Below, one piece after another: positions 1-9,475 of a stretch of DNA of 64,000 bases. Positions within the stretch are counted from its first letter, which is position 1. Every line of letters begins with the position of its first letter. A program made the position numbers and the translations under genes. The DNA is from CAVSJA01 sp963728145 (lineage in GTDB: Bacteria; Bacteroidota; Bacteroidia; Chitinophagales; Chitinophagaceae): assembly GCA_963728145.1 (NCBI GenBank), contig CAVSJA010000007.1:682001-746000 (forward strand), in the 5' to 3' direction. The notes beneath the pieces are model-generated. The model was not told the DNA's origin, did no database searches, and was given only the letters and a program-made list of their open reading frames with translations.

Positions 1-1374
1 GATCAACTCAATATTCAGGTCATTCACGATTGCAACTGGAGCGTTAGGCGAAGCCGGGGGATCGTTCCAGCATAATGTTAGTTTTATTTTATGTGTGAGG
101 GGATGAAGTGATATTGGAAAATACTCTTTAATTCCACCTGGGTCAATTGAACCTTCCATATAATCCAGATCCATCCCCAAATGATCCACAATCAATTTTC
201 CAAGTGCAGCATTTGCGTTCAGGATACCGAAGCCGTATGCATAGTCAGGACCCTCATTTCCCGGGTCGGTAGACGTTCCGATAAGAAGAGCCCGGATCAA
301 TGCAGAAGAGGGAAGTGTGTCGACAACTTTTTTATACGCTTCCTGGAGCAGTAAAGCAGTTCCGGAAACAAGGGCAGCAGCGCCTGAGCTACCCTCTTCA
401 CCAAATGCTACCAATTCAGGTTTTACTCTTCCGTCATATGCCGGTCCTTTTGAACTGAGCAGCGCGACATTATTAAATGAATCAGTAGCGCCGACGGTAA
501 GAATATTCTTTGCCATTTTAAAACTTCCGGTAAGGTTGGCAAAACCAGTAATGCCATTGTAGGTGCCTGAATTGCTTGCAAGATTTCCTGAATTGCCCGC
601 TGAGAAAACATGTAACAATGATGGATTAGCGATCAAGCTGGCATCGTAAGCTGCTGCATCCGCGCCATAAAAATTTTCGATGCCCGTTCCATAAGAATGG
701 TTTTGTACACCGATATTATACTGGCGATATGCAACATCAGTTTCGGGAAGCAAATTTGCAAAACTCGAAGAACTCAACGTGCTAAACGGCGCAACACCTT
801 TACCTGAATAAAAAGTATTACCTGCACCTCCAATCAAACTGGCCATAATGAGTGCATGCGTTGTTAATTGTGGAGAAGCTAATGTAGTTGGAAGGTATCT
901 GCCCTTAAAATCAATATCCGATGAGTCGAACCTGTTTTCCTTTATCGAGACTACGATGCCCTGACCTGTGACGAAAGCATGATTATTGTGGACAAGATTG
1001 ATTTGATTAACGCTATTATCGATCGACCCCACAGCTAATTCTTCTATTGGTTTTCTTGGCATGTCAACAAACCGGATCATTTTCGAAGGAAGGAGAGAAT
1101 CGATAAACTTCCAACTCGAACGCACGACAAGCAATCCAATGGACGGATAACTGTTCAACAGACTTATGCGAGAAGAATTGTCATCGAAATGTCTTTTTAA
1201 TGCAAGTGTATCGTCGCTAAGGATCCAGAATATTTGAAACTGATTTAGATTTTTTTTGCTTGCTTCAATTGCAGAGGGGCTCAATTTAAAACTATAGGCA
1301 TTGATATTCTGCTGTGCGGATACCGAAAATACCCAGAAACATGATAGAATAATGCTTACGATGAGCGCTCTCAT
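1..1374 (-). CDS. Subtilisin-like serine peptidase (S8 family), exported, 3' end outside window
   Basis: The reading frame is open from an ATG at 1374 down to base 1 (458 codons), so the C-terminus lies outside. The N-terminus is a signal peptide ending near SVSAQQ. S8 landmarks are the His in LTTHALIMASLIGG (about residue 173), the oxyanion Asn in FSAGNSGN, and the nucleophile region EGSSGAAALVSG (Ser about 330). Where most subtilases have a D-T-G aspartate motif this protein reads GIVVSIKENRFD, so the third catalytic residue is not obvious. The family degrades proteins outside the cytoplasm. In Bacteroidota such peptidases usually end in a T9SS sorting domain, which cannot be tested here. 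Confidence 0.85.
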   Translation of the reverse strand, partial: MRALIVSIILSCFWVFSVSAQQNINAYSFKLSPSAIEASKKNLNQFQIFWILSDDTLALKRHFDDNSSRISLLNSYPSIGLLVVRSSWKFIDSLLPSKMIRFVDMPRKPIEELAVGSIDNSVNQINLVHNNHAFVTGQGIVVSIKENRFDSSDIDFKGRYLPTTLASPQLTTHALIMASLIGGAGNTFYSGKGVAPFSTLSSSSFANLLPETDVAYRQYNIGVQNHSYGTGIENFYGADAAAYDASLIANPSLLHVFSAGNSGNLASNSGTYNGITGFANLTGSFKMAKNILTVGATDSFNNVALLSSKGPAYDGRVKPELVAFGEEGSSGAAALVSGTALLLQEAYKKVVDTLPSSALIRALLIGTSTDPGNEGPDYAYGFGILNANAALGKLIVDHLGMDLDYMEGSIDPGGIKEYFPISLHPLTHKIKLTLCWNDPPASPNAPVAIVNDLNIELI

Positions 1375-1680
1375 AGAAATTTAAACTACGAATTTTTCGC
1401 CAATGACCAATCTAAAGGGATGATGGGGTTTTCTCACTCCAGGATATTGAATCGTATTTTTCCGAAACAGCGTTTCGTAAATTCTTCACCGTGCGTGGAA
1501 AAAAATTCCCTGGGTCAGAACTTCGTGTATCCGATACAGTAACTCCGGTTTGCCAAAAGTTCATAAATCTGTTTGGATTGAATTATCCAATTGAAGTAAA
1601 TTAGGAAACTTTTCCGCACGGAAATTTCTTTCTGCAGTAACAGCTCAACCAATTGTCAAACGCTTTAAACAAGAACATGT
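1375..1680. other. Intergenic region between divergent genes
   Basis: This 306-base spacer separates the divergently read subtilase and metallopeptidase. It must hold both promoters, but I see no clean TAnnTTTG box for either. The composition is ordinary and AT-rich. I see no word-repeat array, RNA gene or credible ORF in it. Confidence 0.5.
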
Positions 1681-2484
1681 ATGAGAAAAATACTTCTAAA
1701 AGTTTTCCTTGTCCTGCTCTCAATGAGTTTTGTTTTAATTGCATGCAAAAAAGACGCTGTAGTGTCTGAAGAAAAACAACAAATCTCGCAGGATGTTTTA
1801 GATAAAATCTATGCACTTGGATTCACGAACAAAAATGTTCAACTACATGAGGAAGGTTATCTGGTCGAAGGAGATATTGTAATTACTGAAGAGCATTTGA
1901 ATAGTAAACCAGAATCCTTATTCCTAAGAGTTGGTGATGAAGAACAGTACCGAACTACGAATACAGTTGGCGGTCTTCCGCGCAATATCACTATTCGTGT
2001 TTCTTCGTCTTTGCCTTCCCGTTATATTACCGCAACTGATGCGGCCATTGCCCGTTACAATGCGCGGGGATTGCGGATCACTATGTCCCGCGTTACTTCA
2101 GGTGGGAACATTGTGATCAGGTCAGCACCTTCCGGTGCAGGTTATCTTGCCTCAGCAGGATTCCCATCTTCTTCAGGAAATCCTTATAGTTCTGTTCAAG
2201 TAAATCGAAGCTATCTTGACACCTGGAATATTAATACCGTTACAAGTATTATCGCTCATGAAGTGGGTCATTGCATCGGGTTCCGTCATACCGACTTTAT
2301 GAACAGGTCCTATAGCTGTGGAGGATCTCCAGTTAATGAAGGTGCATCTTCTGTAGGTGCAATTCATATCCCGGGAACTCCCACCGGGCCAAGTTCTGGT
2401 TCCTGGATGCTTGCTTGTATTGGAAATGGCACAAACAGGCCATTTACTTCCAGTGACATAACAGCTTTAAATTTCGTTTACTAA
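1681..2484 (+). CDS. M57-like (HEIGH-type) zinc metallopeptidase lipoprotein
   Basis: This 267-residue protein has a hydrophobic leader ending in the lipobox LIAC (Cys about 22) followed by KKD, so it should be a lipid-anchored envelope protein. The zinc signature HEVGHCIGFRHTD starts at residue 193 (His193, Glu194, His197, His203), giving the HExxHxxxxxH pattern of metzincin-like proteases. The C-terminal half is Gly/Ser-rich with GSWMLACIGNGTNRPF. The arrangement matches the Bacteroidota dual-action HEIGH metallopeptidase (M57) family. The substrate is unknown. A hairpin terminator follows at once. Confidence 0.85.
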   Translation: MRKILLKVFLVLLSMSFVLIACKKDAVVSEEKQQISQDVLDKIYALGFTNKNVQLHEEGYLVEGDIVITEEHLNSKPESLFLRVGDEEQYRTTNTVGGLPRNITIRVSSSLPSRYITATDAAIARYNARGLRITMSRVTSGGNIVIRSAPSGAGYLASAGFPSSSGNPYSSVQVNRSYLDTWNINTVTSIIAHEVGHCIGFRHTDFMNRSYSCGGSPVNEGASSVGAIHIPGTPTGPSSGSWMLACIGNGTNRPFTSSDITALNFVY

Positions 2485-2510
2485 TCAAATCCTAGGTTGT
2501 TACTGCATTG

Positions 2511-2541
2511 GATCCCTCCGGATTAGCCGGGGGGATCTTTC
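2511..2541 (+). terminator. Rho-independent terminator after the metallopeptidase
   Basis: Eleven-base stem GATCCCTCCGG / CCGGGGGGATC with one G-T type mismatch and loop ATTAG, followed by a T-rich tract. It lies 26 bases after the stop codon. The central CCGGATTAGCCGG is shared with the terminator at 8361-8397. Confidence 0.75.
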
Positions 2542-2605
2542 TTTTGAGGTTTTCCACAATGGAAATTAACCATATCCTAACCATCCAGATTCTGAGGTTT
2601 TTGCT

Positions 2606-2613
2606 TACCTTTG
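2606..2613 (+). promoter_or_regulatory. Bacteroidota -7 box upstream of fusA
   Basis: TACCTTTG matches the TAnnTTTG consensus used by the primary sigma factor of Bacteroidota. No good TTG -33 element is seen at the usual spacing. It would give a leader of about 90 nt before the fusA ATG. Confidence 0.6.
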
Positions 2614-2705
2614 CGCACCGTTTTAAGGACCTTGCAGTAACCCGAAAAGGGAGCTTGAGAGAAGGTTCGCGCACAATCGCTTAAAAATTACAATTCTCAA
2701 TAATC

Positions 2706-4856
2706 ATGGCAGACTTAAGATTTCAGCGGAATTTTGGAATTGCGGCTCATATCGACGCCGGAAAAACCACTACTACTGAGCGGATCCTGCGCTATACAGG
2801 AATGATCCATAAGATCGGAGAGGTGCACGATGGTGCAGCAACCACTGACTGGATGGAACAGGAAAAAGAAAGAGGTATTACGATCACTTCAGCTGCTGTT
2901 AGCTGTCAGTGGAATTTTCCTACTGTATTAGGAAAGGCTGACGCCAATACAAAAAAATATTCTTTCAATATCATTGATACGCCGGGTCACGTGGATTTTA
3001 CAGTAGAAGTTGAGCGTTCAATGCGCGTGTTGGATGGACTGATTGCTTTGTTCTCTGCAGTTGACGGGGTAGAACCTCAAAGTGAAACTGTTTGGCGCCA
3101 GGCCAATCGTTATAATGTTCCCCGTATCGGATTCGTGAATAAGATGGACAGAAGTGGAGCTGATTTCCTTAATGTGGTAAAACAAGTAAAGGAAATGCTC
3201 GGTTCAAAAGCCGTTCCTCTTCAGTTGCCGATCGGTGCAGAAGATGATTTCAAAGGTGTTGTTGACCTGATCAAAATGAAAGGGGTCATCTGGCATATGG
3301 ATACAGAAGGAATGACTTTCGATGAAATACCAGTACCAGAAGACTTGGTTGCAGAAGCAAATGAATGGAGAGCAAGTCTCGTTGAAGCTGTTGCAGAATA
3401 TGATGACAAACTGATGGAAAAATTCTTCGATGATCCGAATTCGATCACCGAAGATGAAATGCATGAAGCGATCCGAAAAGCAACTATCGATCTGAGCATC
3501 GTTCCAATGTTGTGCGGTTCTTCTTTCAAGAATAAAGGAGTTCAAACTGCATTGGATGCGGTTTGCCGTTATCTTCCTTCCCCTATGGATCTTGAAGCGG
3601 TCAAAGGAACTGATCCTTCAACTGGAGAAGAGTTATTTCGCAAGCCGGATGTAAAAGAACCTTTTGCTGCACTGGCATTTAAGATCATGACCGATCCATT
3701 TGTTGGACGTTTGGCATTCTTCCGCGTGTATAGTGGTAAACTCGATGCGGGTTCTTATGTACTAAACGTAAGAAGTGGAAAGAAAGAAAGGATCAGTCGT
3801 ATCATGAAGATGTTTGCAAACAAACAGAATCCAATTGATTCAATTGAAGCAGGCGATATCGGTGCGGCAGTTGGATTTAAGGAGATAAAGACAGGAGATA
3901 CACTTTGTACTGAGGATTTTCCAATCACATTGGAAAACATGTTTATTCCTGAACCGGTTATTTCTGTTGCTGTTGAACCCAAAACGCAGGCAGACGTTGA
4001 TAAAATGGGAACGGCTATTTCAAAGCTTGTTGAAGAAGATCCTACGCTCCGGGTTAAGACCGATGAAGAAACAGGACAGACAATTCTTTCAGGAATGGGA
4101 GAATTACACCTGGAGATTATTGTTGATAGAATGAGAAGAGAGTTTAAAGTTGAAGTTAACCAGGGTGCCCCGCAGGTTGCATATAAAGAAGCATTCAAGG
4201 CAAGTATTGAACATAGAGAGGTATTGAAAAAGCAAACAGGTGGCCGAGGTAAGTTCGCTGATATCATTTTTGAATTTGGACCTGCTGATCCGGAATGGTT
4301 GAAAGAAAACCCGGATGAACATTTCCAATTCATAAATGATATTTTCGGAGGATCAATCCCCCGCGAATATATCCCTGCTATTCAAAAAGGATTTGAACAA
4401 GCAATGGGCACCGGTGTACTGGCCAGTTACCCTGTAGAGAATATGAAGGTTAGAGTATTCGATGGAAGTTATCACCAGGTTGACTCCGACGCTATGTCAT
4501 TCGAACTTTGCGCGAAAGGTGGTTTTCGTGAAGCAGCGAAAAAAGCCAAACCAGTATTGCTTGAGCCGATCATGAGGGTTGAAGTGATCACTCCTGAACA
4601 ATACATGGGTGATGTAACGGGGGACCTTAATCGCCGTCGTGGTATGCTTGAGGGTATGGATACCCGTGCAGGTGCACAGGTGATCAAGGCAAAAGTTCCA
4701 TTGAGTGAAATGTTTGGATACGTAACTCAGTTGAGAAGCTTGTCTTCCGGACGCGCAACTTCGACTATGGAATTCAGTCACTATGCTCCTGCACCAAACA
4801 ATATCGCTGAAGAAGTGATTGCCAAGGTGAAGGGCAAGGCGAAGGTGGAAGGATAA
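2706..4856 (+). CDS. fusA: Elongation factor G
   Basis: The intact 716-residue GTPase drives ribosome translocation in the cytoplasm. G-domain motifs are all present: AHIDAGKTTTTERIL (P-loop), RGITITSAA (switch I), DTPGHVD and NKMDRSG. The C-terminal domain IV/V signature GDLNRRRGMLEGMD is also present. Length is normal for bacterial EF-G. Unlike the common rpsL-rpsG-fusA-rpsJ order, it is flanked by a peptidase gene upstream and a T9SS protein downstream. It has its own promoter box and terminator, so it appears to be a single-gene unit. The frame is unbroken, in contrast to most ribosomal protein genes further on. Confidence 0.98.
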   Translation: MADLRFQRNFGIAAHIDAGKTTTTERILRYTGMIHKIGEVHDGAATTDWMEQEKERGITITSAAVSCQWNFPTVLGKADANTKKYSFNIIDTPGHVDFTVEVERSMRVLDGLIALFSAVDGVEPQSETVWRQANRYNVPRIGFVNKMDRSGADFLNVVKQVKEMLGSKAVPLQLPIGAEDDFKGVVDLIKMKGVIWHMDTEGMTFDEIPVPEDLVAEANEWRASLVEAVAEYDDKLMEKFFDDPNSITEDEMHEAIRKATIDLSIVPMLCGSSFKNKGVQTALDAVCRYLPSPMDLEAVKGTDPSTGEELFRKPDVKEPFAALAFKIMTDPFVGRLAFFRVYSGKLDAGSYVLNVRSGKKERISRIMKMFANKQNPIDSIEAGDIGAAVGFKEIKTGDTLCTEDFPITLENMFIPEPVISVAVEPKTQADVDKMGTAISKLVEEDPTLRVKTDEETGQTILSGMGELHLEIIVDRMRREFKVEVNQGAPQVAYKEAFKASIEHREVLKKQTGGRGKFADIIFEFGPADPEWLKENPDEHFQFINDIFGGSIPREYIPAIQKGFEQAMGTGVLASYPVENMKVRVFDGSYHQVDSDAMSFELCAKGGFREAAKKAKPVLLEPIMRVEVITPEQYMGDVTGDLNRRRGMLEGMDTRAGAQVIKAKVPLSEMFGYVTQLRSLSSGRATSTMEFSHYAPAPNNIAEEVIAKVKGKAKVEG

Positions 4857-4884
4857 TATACATCAATCATCTCATTACCAATAT

Positions 4885-4909
4885 AAACCCTCCGGATGGA
4901 GGGTTTTTT
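4885..4909 (+). terminator. Rho-independent terminator of fusA
   Basis: Perfect nine-base stem AAACCCTCC / GGAGGGTTT with loop GGAT, running into a T tract. It starts 29 bases after the fusA stop. Confidence 0.85.
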
Positions 4910-4960
4910 ATTTGCTAAGTGGAAACCCCAACCATCAAGGAGTTTACAAGCGTATCTCCC

Positions 4961-4991
4961 TTGCAGTTCCTTGACTAAAGATTTACCTTTA
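4961..4991 (+). promoter_or_regulatory. Promoter of the T9SS propeller gene
   Basis: TTG at 4961-4963, a 20-base spacer, then TACCTTTA at 4984-4991. This fits the -33/-7 arrangement of Bacteroidota promoters with one mismatch in the -7 box. The start codon lies 25 bases downstream. Confidence 0.5.
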
Positions 4992-5016
4992 TGACTCTAA
5001 ACTTCTAAACAGCCCG

Positions 5017-8000
5017 ATGAGAAAATTATTGATCGAATTACGATCATTAACTTGTTTGAAATCTATCTTAACCTTAAGCAGTTTACTGTTTAGTTTTCTA
5101 CTAGCCTCCGGTCAGCAGCAGCCCCCTTCAATTTTATGGTCAAAAAGTTTCGGTGGAACAAAGGCCGACAAAGCCAATGCAATAATCAAAGCTTATGATG
5201 GCGGATTTATCATTGTGGGTTCTTCTAAATCCAATGATGGTGACGTAACAGGGCATCATGGAAGCACTGATTCTTCGGATGCATGGGTGGTAAAATTATC
5301 TCCTGATGGTGCTATGGAATGGCAAAAGAGCTTTGGTGGAACTGGTGAAGATATATTTAGGAACGTAATACACACGTCAGACGGTAATTATCTCTGCATC
5401 GGCAGCACCAAAACTAACAACAACGGTGATGTTTCCGGATTTCATGGTGGAACTGATATCTGGGTTGTAAAAATAGATCGATACGGTAATCTTCTTTGGC
5501 AAAGATCATTAGGTGGAAGCTTTCAAGAGGAACCAGGAAACATCTTACAAGCTGCTGATGGTAATTATTACGTGATTGGAAGCACCGATTCTGACAACGG
5601 CGACGTATCTGGTATCCATGAATACATTACCAGTTGGAATCGACGAGACATTTGGTTGGTAAAATTAACCAATGCAGGGTCGATCATTACGCAAAAATGC
5701 CTCGGTAGTATTGATCATGATGAGGGTTGGGACATTATAGAGTCGAATAATAAAAGTTTAATTATAGCAGCTACCCTTGGTTCCGACGATGGAGATTTTG
5801 GAGTTGGAGGAGGAAATCCTCCCAGAGGTTATGTAATAAAGATGGATTCCAATTATTCCATGATCTGGAAGTTAAACCCAGGACAACGAAATACAGGAGT
5901 CCAATTATGTCGTACAAATGACAACTACGTACATGTCAACTTCGACGCCATTGGTTGTTATCCATCAAATGGCAATTGGAGAGCTTATCAAATCAGGTTT
6001 TTTGATAATCCAGCCAGTACTAATCGCCCGCTTCATCAAACACTTTCAAATTTTGAGTTTTGTATGGGTTCAACCATATTCAGAAATGGTTATCACACGG
6101 AAGGGCCTAGTGCATATGCAATTGTCAATGAAAACATTAATATTTGGGTCGGTGGAAGCGATGATGATCTTACTGCAGGCAATACAGGTCTTCATGGAGG
6201 AATGGATGGTTTTATATGTGGCGTTAATAACTCAGGGAATGTCGCATGGAAGAAATTTATTGGAGGAAGTGGCTATGATCAGCTTGAGACTGTAGTATCC
6301 CTTAATGATTACGAATTTGTAGCTGCTGGATATTCAAAGTCAAGCAACGGCGATGTTTCAGGTAATCACGGTGATTATGACTTTTGGATTGTGAAAATGG
6401 GAAAAGTCAATTCAATAAAGGGAACTGTATATGCCGATTATAATCTAAATGGCGCAAAGGATGCCAACGAACCTTTCATTAACAAAATAGTTGTTGAAAG
6501 TAAAAAAGGCACAAGTTCTTCTGCAAGCACCACCTTTGGTAATATTTTCCGCAATCAGGTTGACACTGGGGCCTACGTAACGAAAGTTCTTACAACAATT
6601 CCATATTATCAAAGTGTGCCGGCATCAATCAATACACAGTTTAGCACATATTATAACACCGACAGTATTTCATTTGCACTTCAACCCATACCAGGGCAAA
6701 AAGATTACAGGGTAAGACTTAACTTTGCAACTGCGGCTCGTCCCGGATTTAATTTAACGGTTACATTGATTTGCGAAAATCCGGGAACTGATACACTAAC
6801 AAACAAGAAAGTTAAACTCGTCAAGGACCCGAGGCTACAATATCTTTCAGCAATTCCTGCCGAGTTGAATATTACAGCTGATACTATCGAATGGAATATC
6901 GCTAGTCTTTCACCCAGGGAATCCGTCATAATCACCGTTGAAATGATCGTAGCGGCCCCACCGACAGTAAATATTGGCGACAGACTTGAATCTTTCGCTT
7001 ACATTGATTCCACTGCCGATCTTCGTCCTTCAAACAATAAATCGCGTTTGACATTACTGGTAGTCGGGGCATTCGACCCTAACGATAAGAATGAAACCAA
7101 GAGTGGAGAATTATATAAAGGCGAATATGATCAGGGAGAGTTTTTAAACTACACGATACGCTTTCAGAATACCGGGAATGATACTGCTTTCAATGTTGTA
7201 ATAAGAGATACACTGGAAAGCAGGCTTGACATTACTTCATTCGAAATGGTTGAGGCAAGTCATCCTTATGAATTCACATTGAAGGATGGTAAATATGCAA
7301 CATGGACCTTTTCAAATATCAAATTGCCTGACAGCATTATCAACGAGACCTTAAGTCACGGTTATGTTTCATACAAGATCATGCCTGTTGCTGGTCTTTC
7401 GGTTGGTGACTCAGTAAAAAATAGTGCGTCGATCTATTTTGATTTCAACCTGCCTGTTAAGACCAATACGCAGTTTACTATTATAAAACCAAATCCAATT
7501 GCTCCACCAACGGATCCAATTCTTGGTGGATTGACTGCTGTTTATTGCAATACGTTTGGCGTGCAAACAGGCAAAATCAATAATTTGCCAGCTAATGGTT
7601 CAGGAACTTCAGTAGAAGTTAAGTTGGATGGAACTGCATTATCCGTTGGAGCAGACAGCACGTTTGGATTCAATGTATCAACGCTTGCACCCGGATCACA
7701 CGCAATCACAGTGAAATTTAGCAATGTTTCGGGATCGAAGACAACTACACACAACTTTTTCGTATCAGAAGCTGTAATACCTGAAGTTAATGTGAGTGCC
7801 AATATCACAACCATTGTGAACCTCGCTACACCTGTTGTTGTTATTGCAAGTAATGCAGTCGGTGGCGGACTATCGCCGAAATATACTTTCGCTAAGGACA
7901 GGAATTTTAATACAATTCTCCAGTCAGAAGGAAATAGCAATACTTACAATCTCGATCCGTCAACACTTACAGTTGGAGAGAACTGGATCTATGTGAGAAT

Positions 8001-8346
8001 GAAGACAAGTGAAACCTGCTATATTCTCCAAACTAATACCGATAGCATTAAACTCATTCGCGATCAGTCCACAGGCATCATTGATCCCGACAATCCAAAC
8101 AGAATCATCAACGTGTATCCAAATCCATTTGATCAGGAGATCCTCATTAATGGGTTGAGCACTGGTAAGACCTATTCGATCAACCTTTATAACAGTTATG
8201 GCCAATTGATGTACAAGCAAAGGGTAGTGGGACGTAGCTCAACCAACCTGAATAGAATCGTACTCCCGGGTGGTATCTACCTGTTATCGATATTTGACGA
8301 AGGGAAAAAGATCCTGTTGGGGGCAGTAAAGATTTCAAAGAAGTAA
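5017..8346 (+). CDS. Large T9SS-exported propeller-like surface protein
   Basis: 1109 residues with an N-terminal signal peptide. About residues 45-470 hold roughly six repeats of 50-60 residues, each with a DGDVSG-like turn followed by a WVVKL-type strand and a W..SLGG strand, which suggests a beta-propeller. The middle part (about 680-830) carries FDPNDKNETK and YTIRFQNTGND, a DUF11/DUF7619-like segment common in Bacteroidota surface proteins. The end is a type A sorting domain: VYPNPF, a GGIYLLSI strand and a final VKISKK. It is therefore secreted by the type IX system and attached to the surface. The substrate or partner is unknown. The 3.3 kb frame is intact. Confidence 0.85.
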   Translation: MRKLLIELRSLTCLKSILTLSSLLFSFLLASGQQQPPSILWSKSFGGTKADKANAIIKAYDGGFIIVGSSKSNDGDVTGHHGSTDSSDAWVVKLSPDGAMEWQKSFGGTGEDIFRNVIHTSDGNYLCIGSTKTNNNGDVSGFHGGTDIWVVKIDRYGNLLWQRSLGGSFQEEPGNILQAADGNYYVIGSTDSDNGDVSGIHEYITSWNRRDIWLVKLTNAGSIITQKCLGSIDHDEGWDIIESNNKSLIIAATLGSDDGDFGVGGGNPPRGYVIKMDSNYSMIWKLNPGQRNTGVQLCRTNDNYVHVNFDAIGCYPSNGNWRAYQIRFFDNPASTNRPLHQTLSNFEFCMGSTIFRNGYHTEGPSAYAIVNENINIWVGGSDDDLTAGNTGLHGGMDGFICGVNNSGNVAWKKFIGGSGYDQLETVVSLNDYEFVAAGYSKSSNGDVSGNHGDYDFWIVKMGKVNSIKGTVYADYNLNGAKDANEPFINKIVVESKKGTSSSASTTFGNIFRNQVDTGAYVTKVLTTIPYYQSVPASINTQFSTYYNTDSISFALQPIPGQKDYRVRLNFATAARPGFNLTVTLICENPGTDTLTNKKVKLVKDPRLQYLSAIPAELNITADTIEWNIASLSPRESVIITVEMIVAAPPTVNIGDRLESFAYIDSTADLRPSNNKSRLTLLVVGAFDPNDKNETKSGELYKGEYDQGEFLNYTIRFQNTGNDTAFNVVIRDTLESRLDITSFEMVEASHPYEFTLKDGKYATWTFSNIKLPDSIINETLSHGYVSYKIMPVAGLSVGDSVKNSASIYFDFNLPVKTNTQFTIIKPNPIAPPTDPILGGLTAVYCNTFGVQTGKINNLPANGSGTSVEVKLDGTALSVGADSTFGFNVSTLAPGSHAITVKFSNVSGSKTTTHNFFVSEAVIPEVNVSANITTIVNLATPVVVIASNAVGGGLSPKYTFAKDRNFNTILQSEGNSNTYNLDPSTLTVGENWIYVRMKTSETCYILQTNTDSIKLIRDQSTGIIDPDNPNRIINVYPNPFDQEILINGLSTGKTYSINLYNSYGQLMYKQRVVGRSSTNLNRIVLPGGIYLLSIFDEGKKILLGAVKISKK

Positions 8347-8360
8347 GATTTGATTTATAA

Positions 8361-8397
8361 AAGAATCCCGTTCCGGATTAGCCGGGACGGGATTCTT
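8361..8397. terminator. Bidirectional terminator between convergent genes
   Basis: A long hairpin with arms AAGAATCCCGT and ACGGGATTCTT around a CCGGATTAGCCGG core, with A-rich and T-rich flanks on the two sides. It lies between the plus-strand propeller gene and the minus-strand lipoprotein gene and could serve both. Confidence 0.75.
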
Positions 8398-8422
8398 TAT
8401 TTATCAGGAAATCCTTTTTTAT

Positions 8423-9133
8423 TTATCGTTCAGTAATTCTTCTTGGTCCAGGGCAAAGCAGATATCCATTGTCGTTGCCATTTCCATCTACAAAATTGTT
8501 ATTTATTTGATCTAAGGTGTTAACAAGATTAGAGACAGAATAATTTCCACCGCAACCGCCAATTACCATATTTGCCTCGGCAAGAACTTCGTTTACTGAC
8601 AAACCCTGCATCGCTCCGGAAGCGATCACCATGAATCCAAGATTTACTTCTGATGGTCCAAAGTTTGGATCATAATTATCGAATCCTGTACTCAGCGTAA
8701 GTGCGATTACATGATCCACTAATGTATTCTTAAGATCGGTGGTTGCAGGATCGGTATAACTGTTAGTCAAAGTCCGAGGTTTGCCACCGGCTGGCATATA
8801 ATTAGTAATTGCCTGGGCGGATGTAAGGCGTACATAGAAATCCGCTGGATAACAACCGATAGACAAGCCATTAGGAAATGCAGCAGCAAAATTTGCATGA
8901 AGATATGCACCGGGATTGCCTCCATTTGGAGGAGCTCCCCAACCACCTGGAGTTTGCGTTCTAAAAATTCCGCATTCCTCTGCTACTGAATTTAAAGAAC
9001 TGGATGCACCATTCAAAGAACTGGATGCACCTGGAATTTCACCTGTTTTGTTGTTGCTGATTTCTTTTTGGCAGGAATAACAAATAACGATAAGGACAAT
9101 ACCAATGCTACAAGCTAATAGTCTGTTTTTCAT
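8423..9133 (-). CDS. Lipoprotein with a TPGGWG-type domain, paralogue A
   Basis: 236 residues with a leader ending in lipobox CYSC (Cys about 21). A short duplicated linker (GASSSLN twice) leads into one domain that starts CGIFRTQTPGGWG. The domain contains NPGAYLHANFAAAFPNG, SIGCYP, a helix-like KNTLVDHVIALTLSTGFD and VNEVLAEANMVIGG, and ends near YLLCP. The same domain makes up the C-terminal half of the next gene, so the two are tandem paralogues. The general order (aromatic-glycine opening motif, then an aliphatic helix, then an A-rich helix) recalls TQGYWKNH surface modules, but this is only a resemblance from memory. No function can be assigned. Confidence 0.75.
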   Translation of the reverse strand: MKNRLLACSIGIVLIVICYSCQKEISNNKTGEIPGASSSLNGASSSLNSVAEECGIFRTQTPGGWGAPPNGGNPGAYLHANFAAAFPNGLSIGCYPADFYVRLTSAQAITNYMPAGGKPRTLTNSYTDPATTDLKNTLVDHVIALTLSTGFDNYDPNFGPSEVNLGFMVIASGAMQGLSVNEVLAEANMVIGGCGGNYSVSNLVNTLDQINNNFVDGNGNDNGYLLCPGPRRITER

Positions 9134-9421
9134 AAGATTTTTTGTTTAAAATTGAATACGTACTTATCACTGAAGATTCAATAGGAATATCAGGATCGAT
9201 TCAACAATTCAGGGTCGGGGGTAATAGCTGCCCGCTCGGACGAATCCGTTTGGACGGGCTAAAAATTGCAAAAAACTTGTTCAAATCCAAGCTTTCGGAA
9301 AAACAAAAAACGACTGCGGAAAACCGCAGTTTTCATAGGTAAAATACTTATAATTAAGAAAAAGAACTGCGAATTTTTGAGGCTTCTTTTTCTTAGTTTG
9401 AGCTATATTATCCGGATAAAA

Positions 9422-9452
9422 AAATCCCGTCGGCAATTCGCCAGCGGGATTT
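9422..9452 (-). terminator. Terminator after the Asp-rich lipoprotein gene
   Basis: Hairpin AAATCCCG..CGGCAATTCGCCAGCGGGATTT with A/T-rich flanks, just downstream of the minus-strand gene that ends at 9476. The rest of the 342-base spacer 9134-9475 holds a small hairpin (ACTGCGG / CCGCAGT around 9311-9330). I see no believable gene in it. Confidence 0.7.
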
Positions 9453-9475
9453 GTTTTTTATTGAGATCGGATTGA

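Noticed and set aside
3204..3545. Reverse-strand ORFs inside fusA, rpsA, mutS and the T9SS genes
   Set aside because: They follow the codon phase of the real gene, lack any family motif and have no promoter box or start signal.
9142..9475. Small plus-strand ORFs between the two lipoprotein genes
   Set aside because: Low-complexity Lys-rich sequence spanning hairpins, with no initiation signal; more likely the promoter and terminator region.
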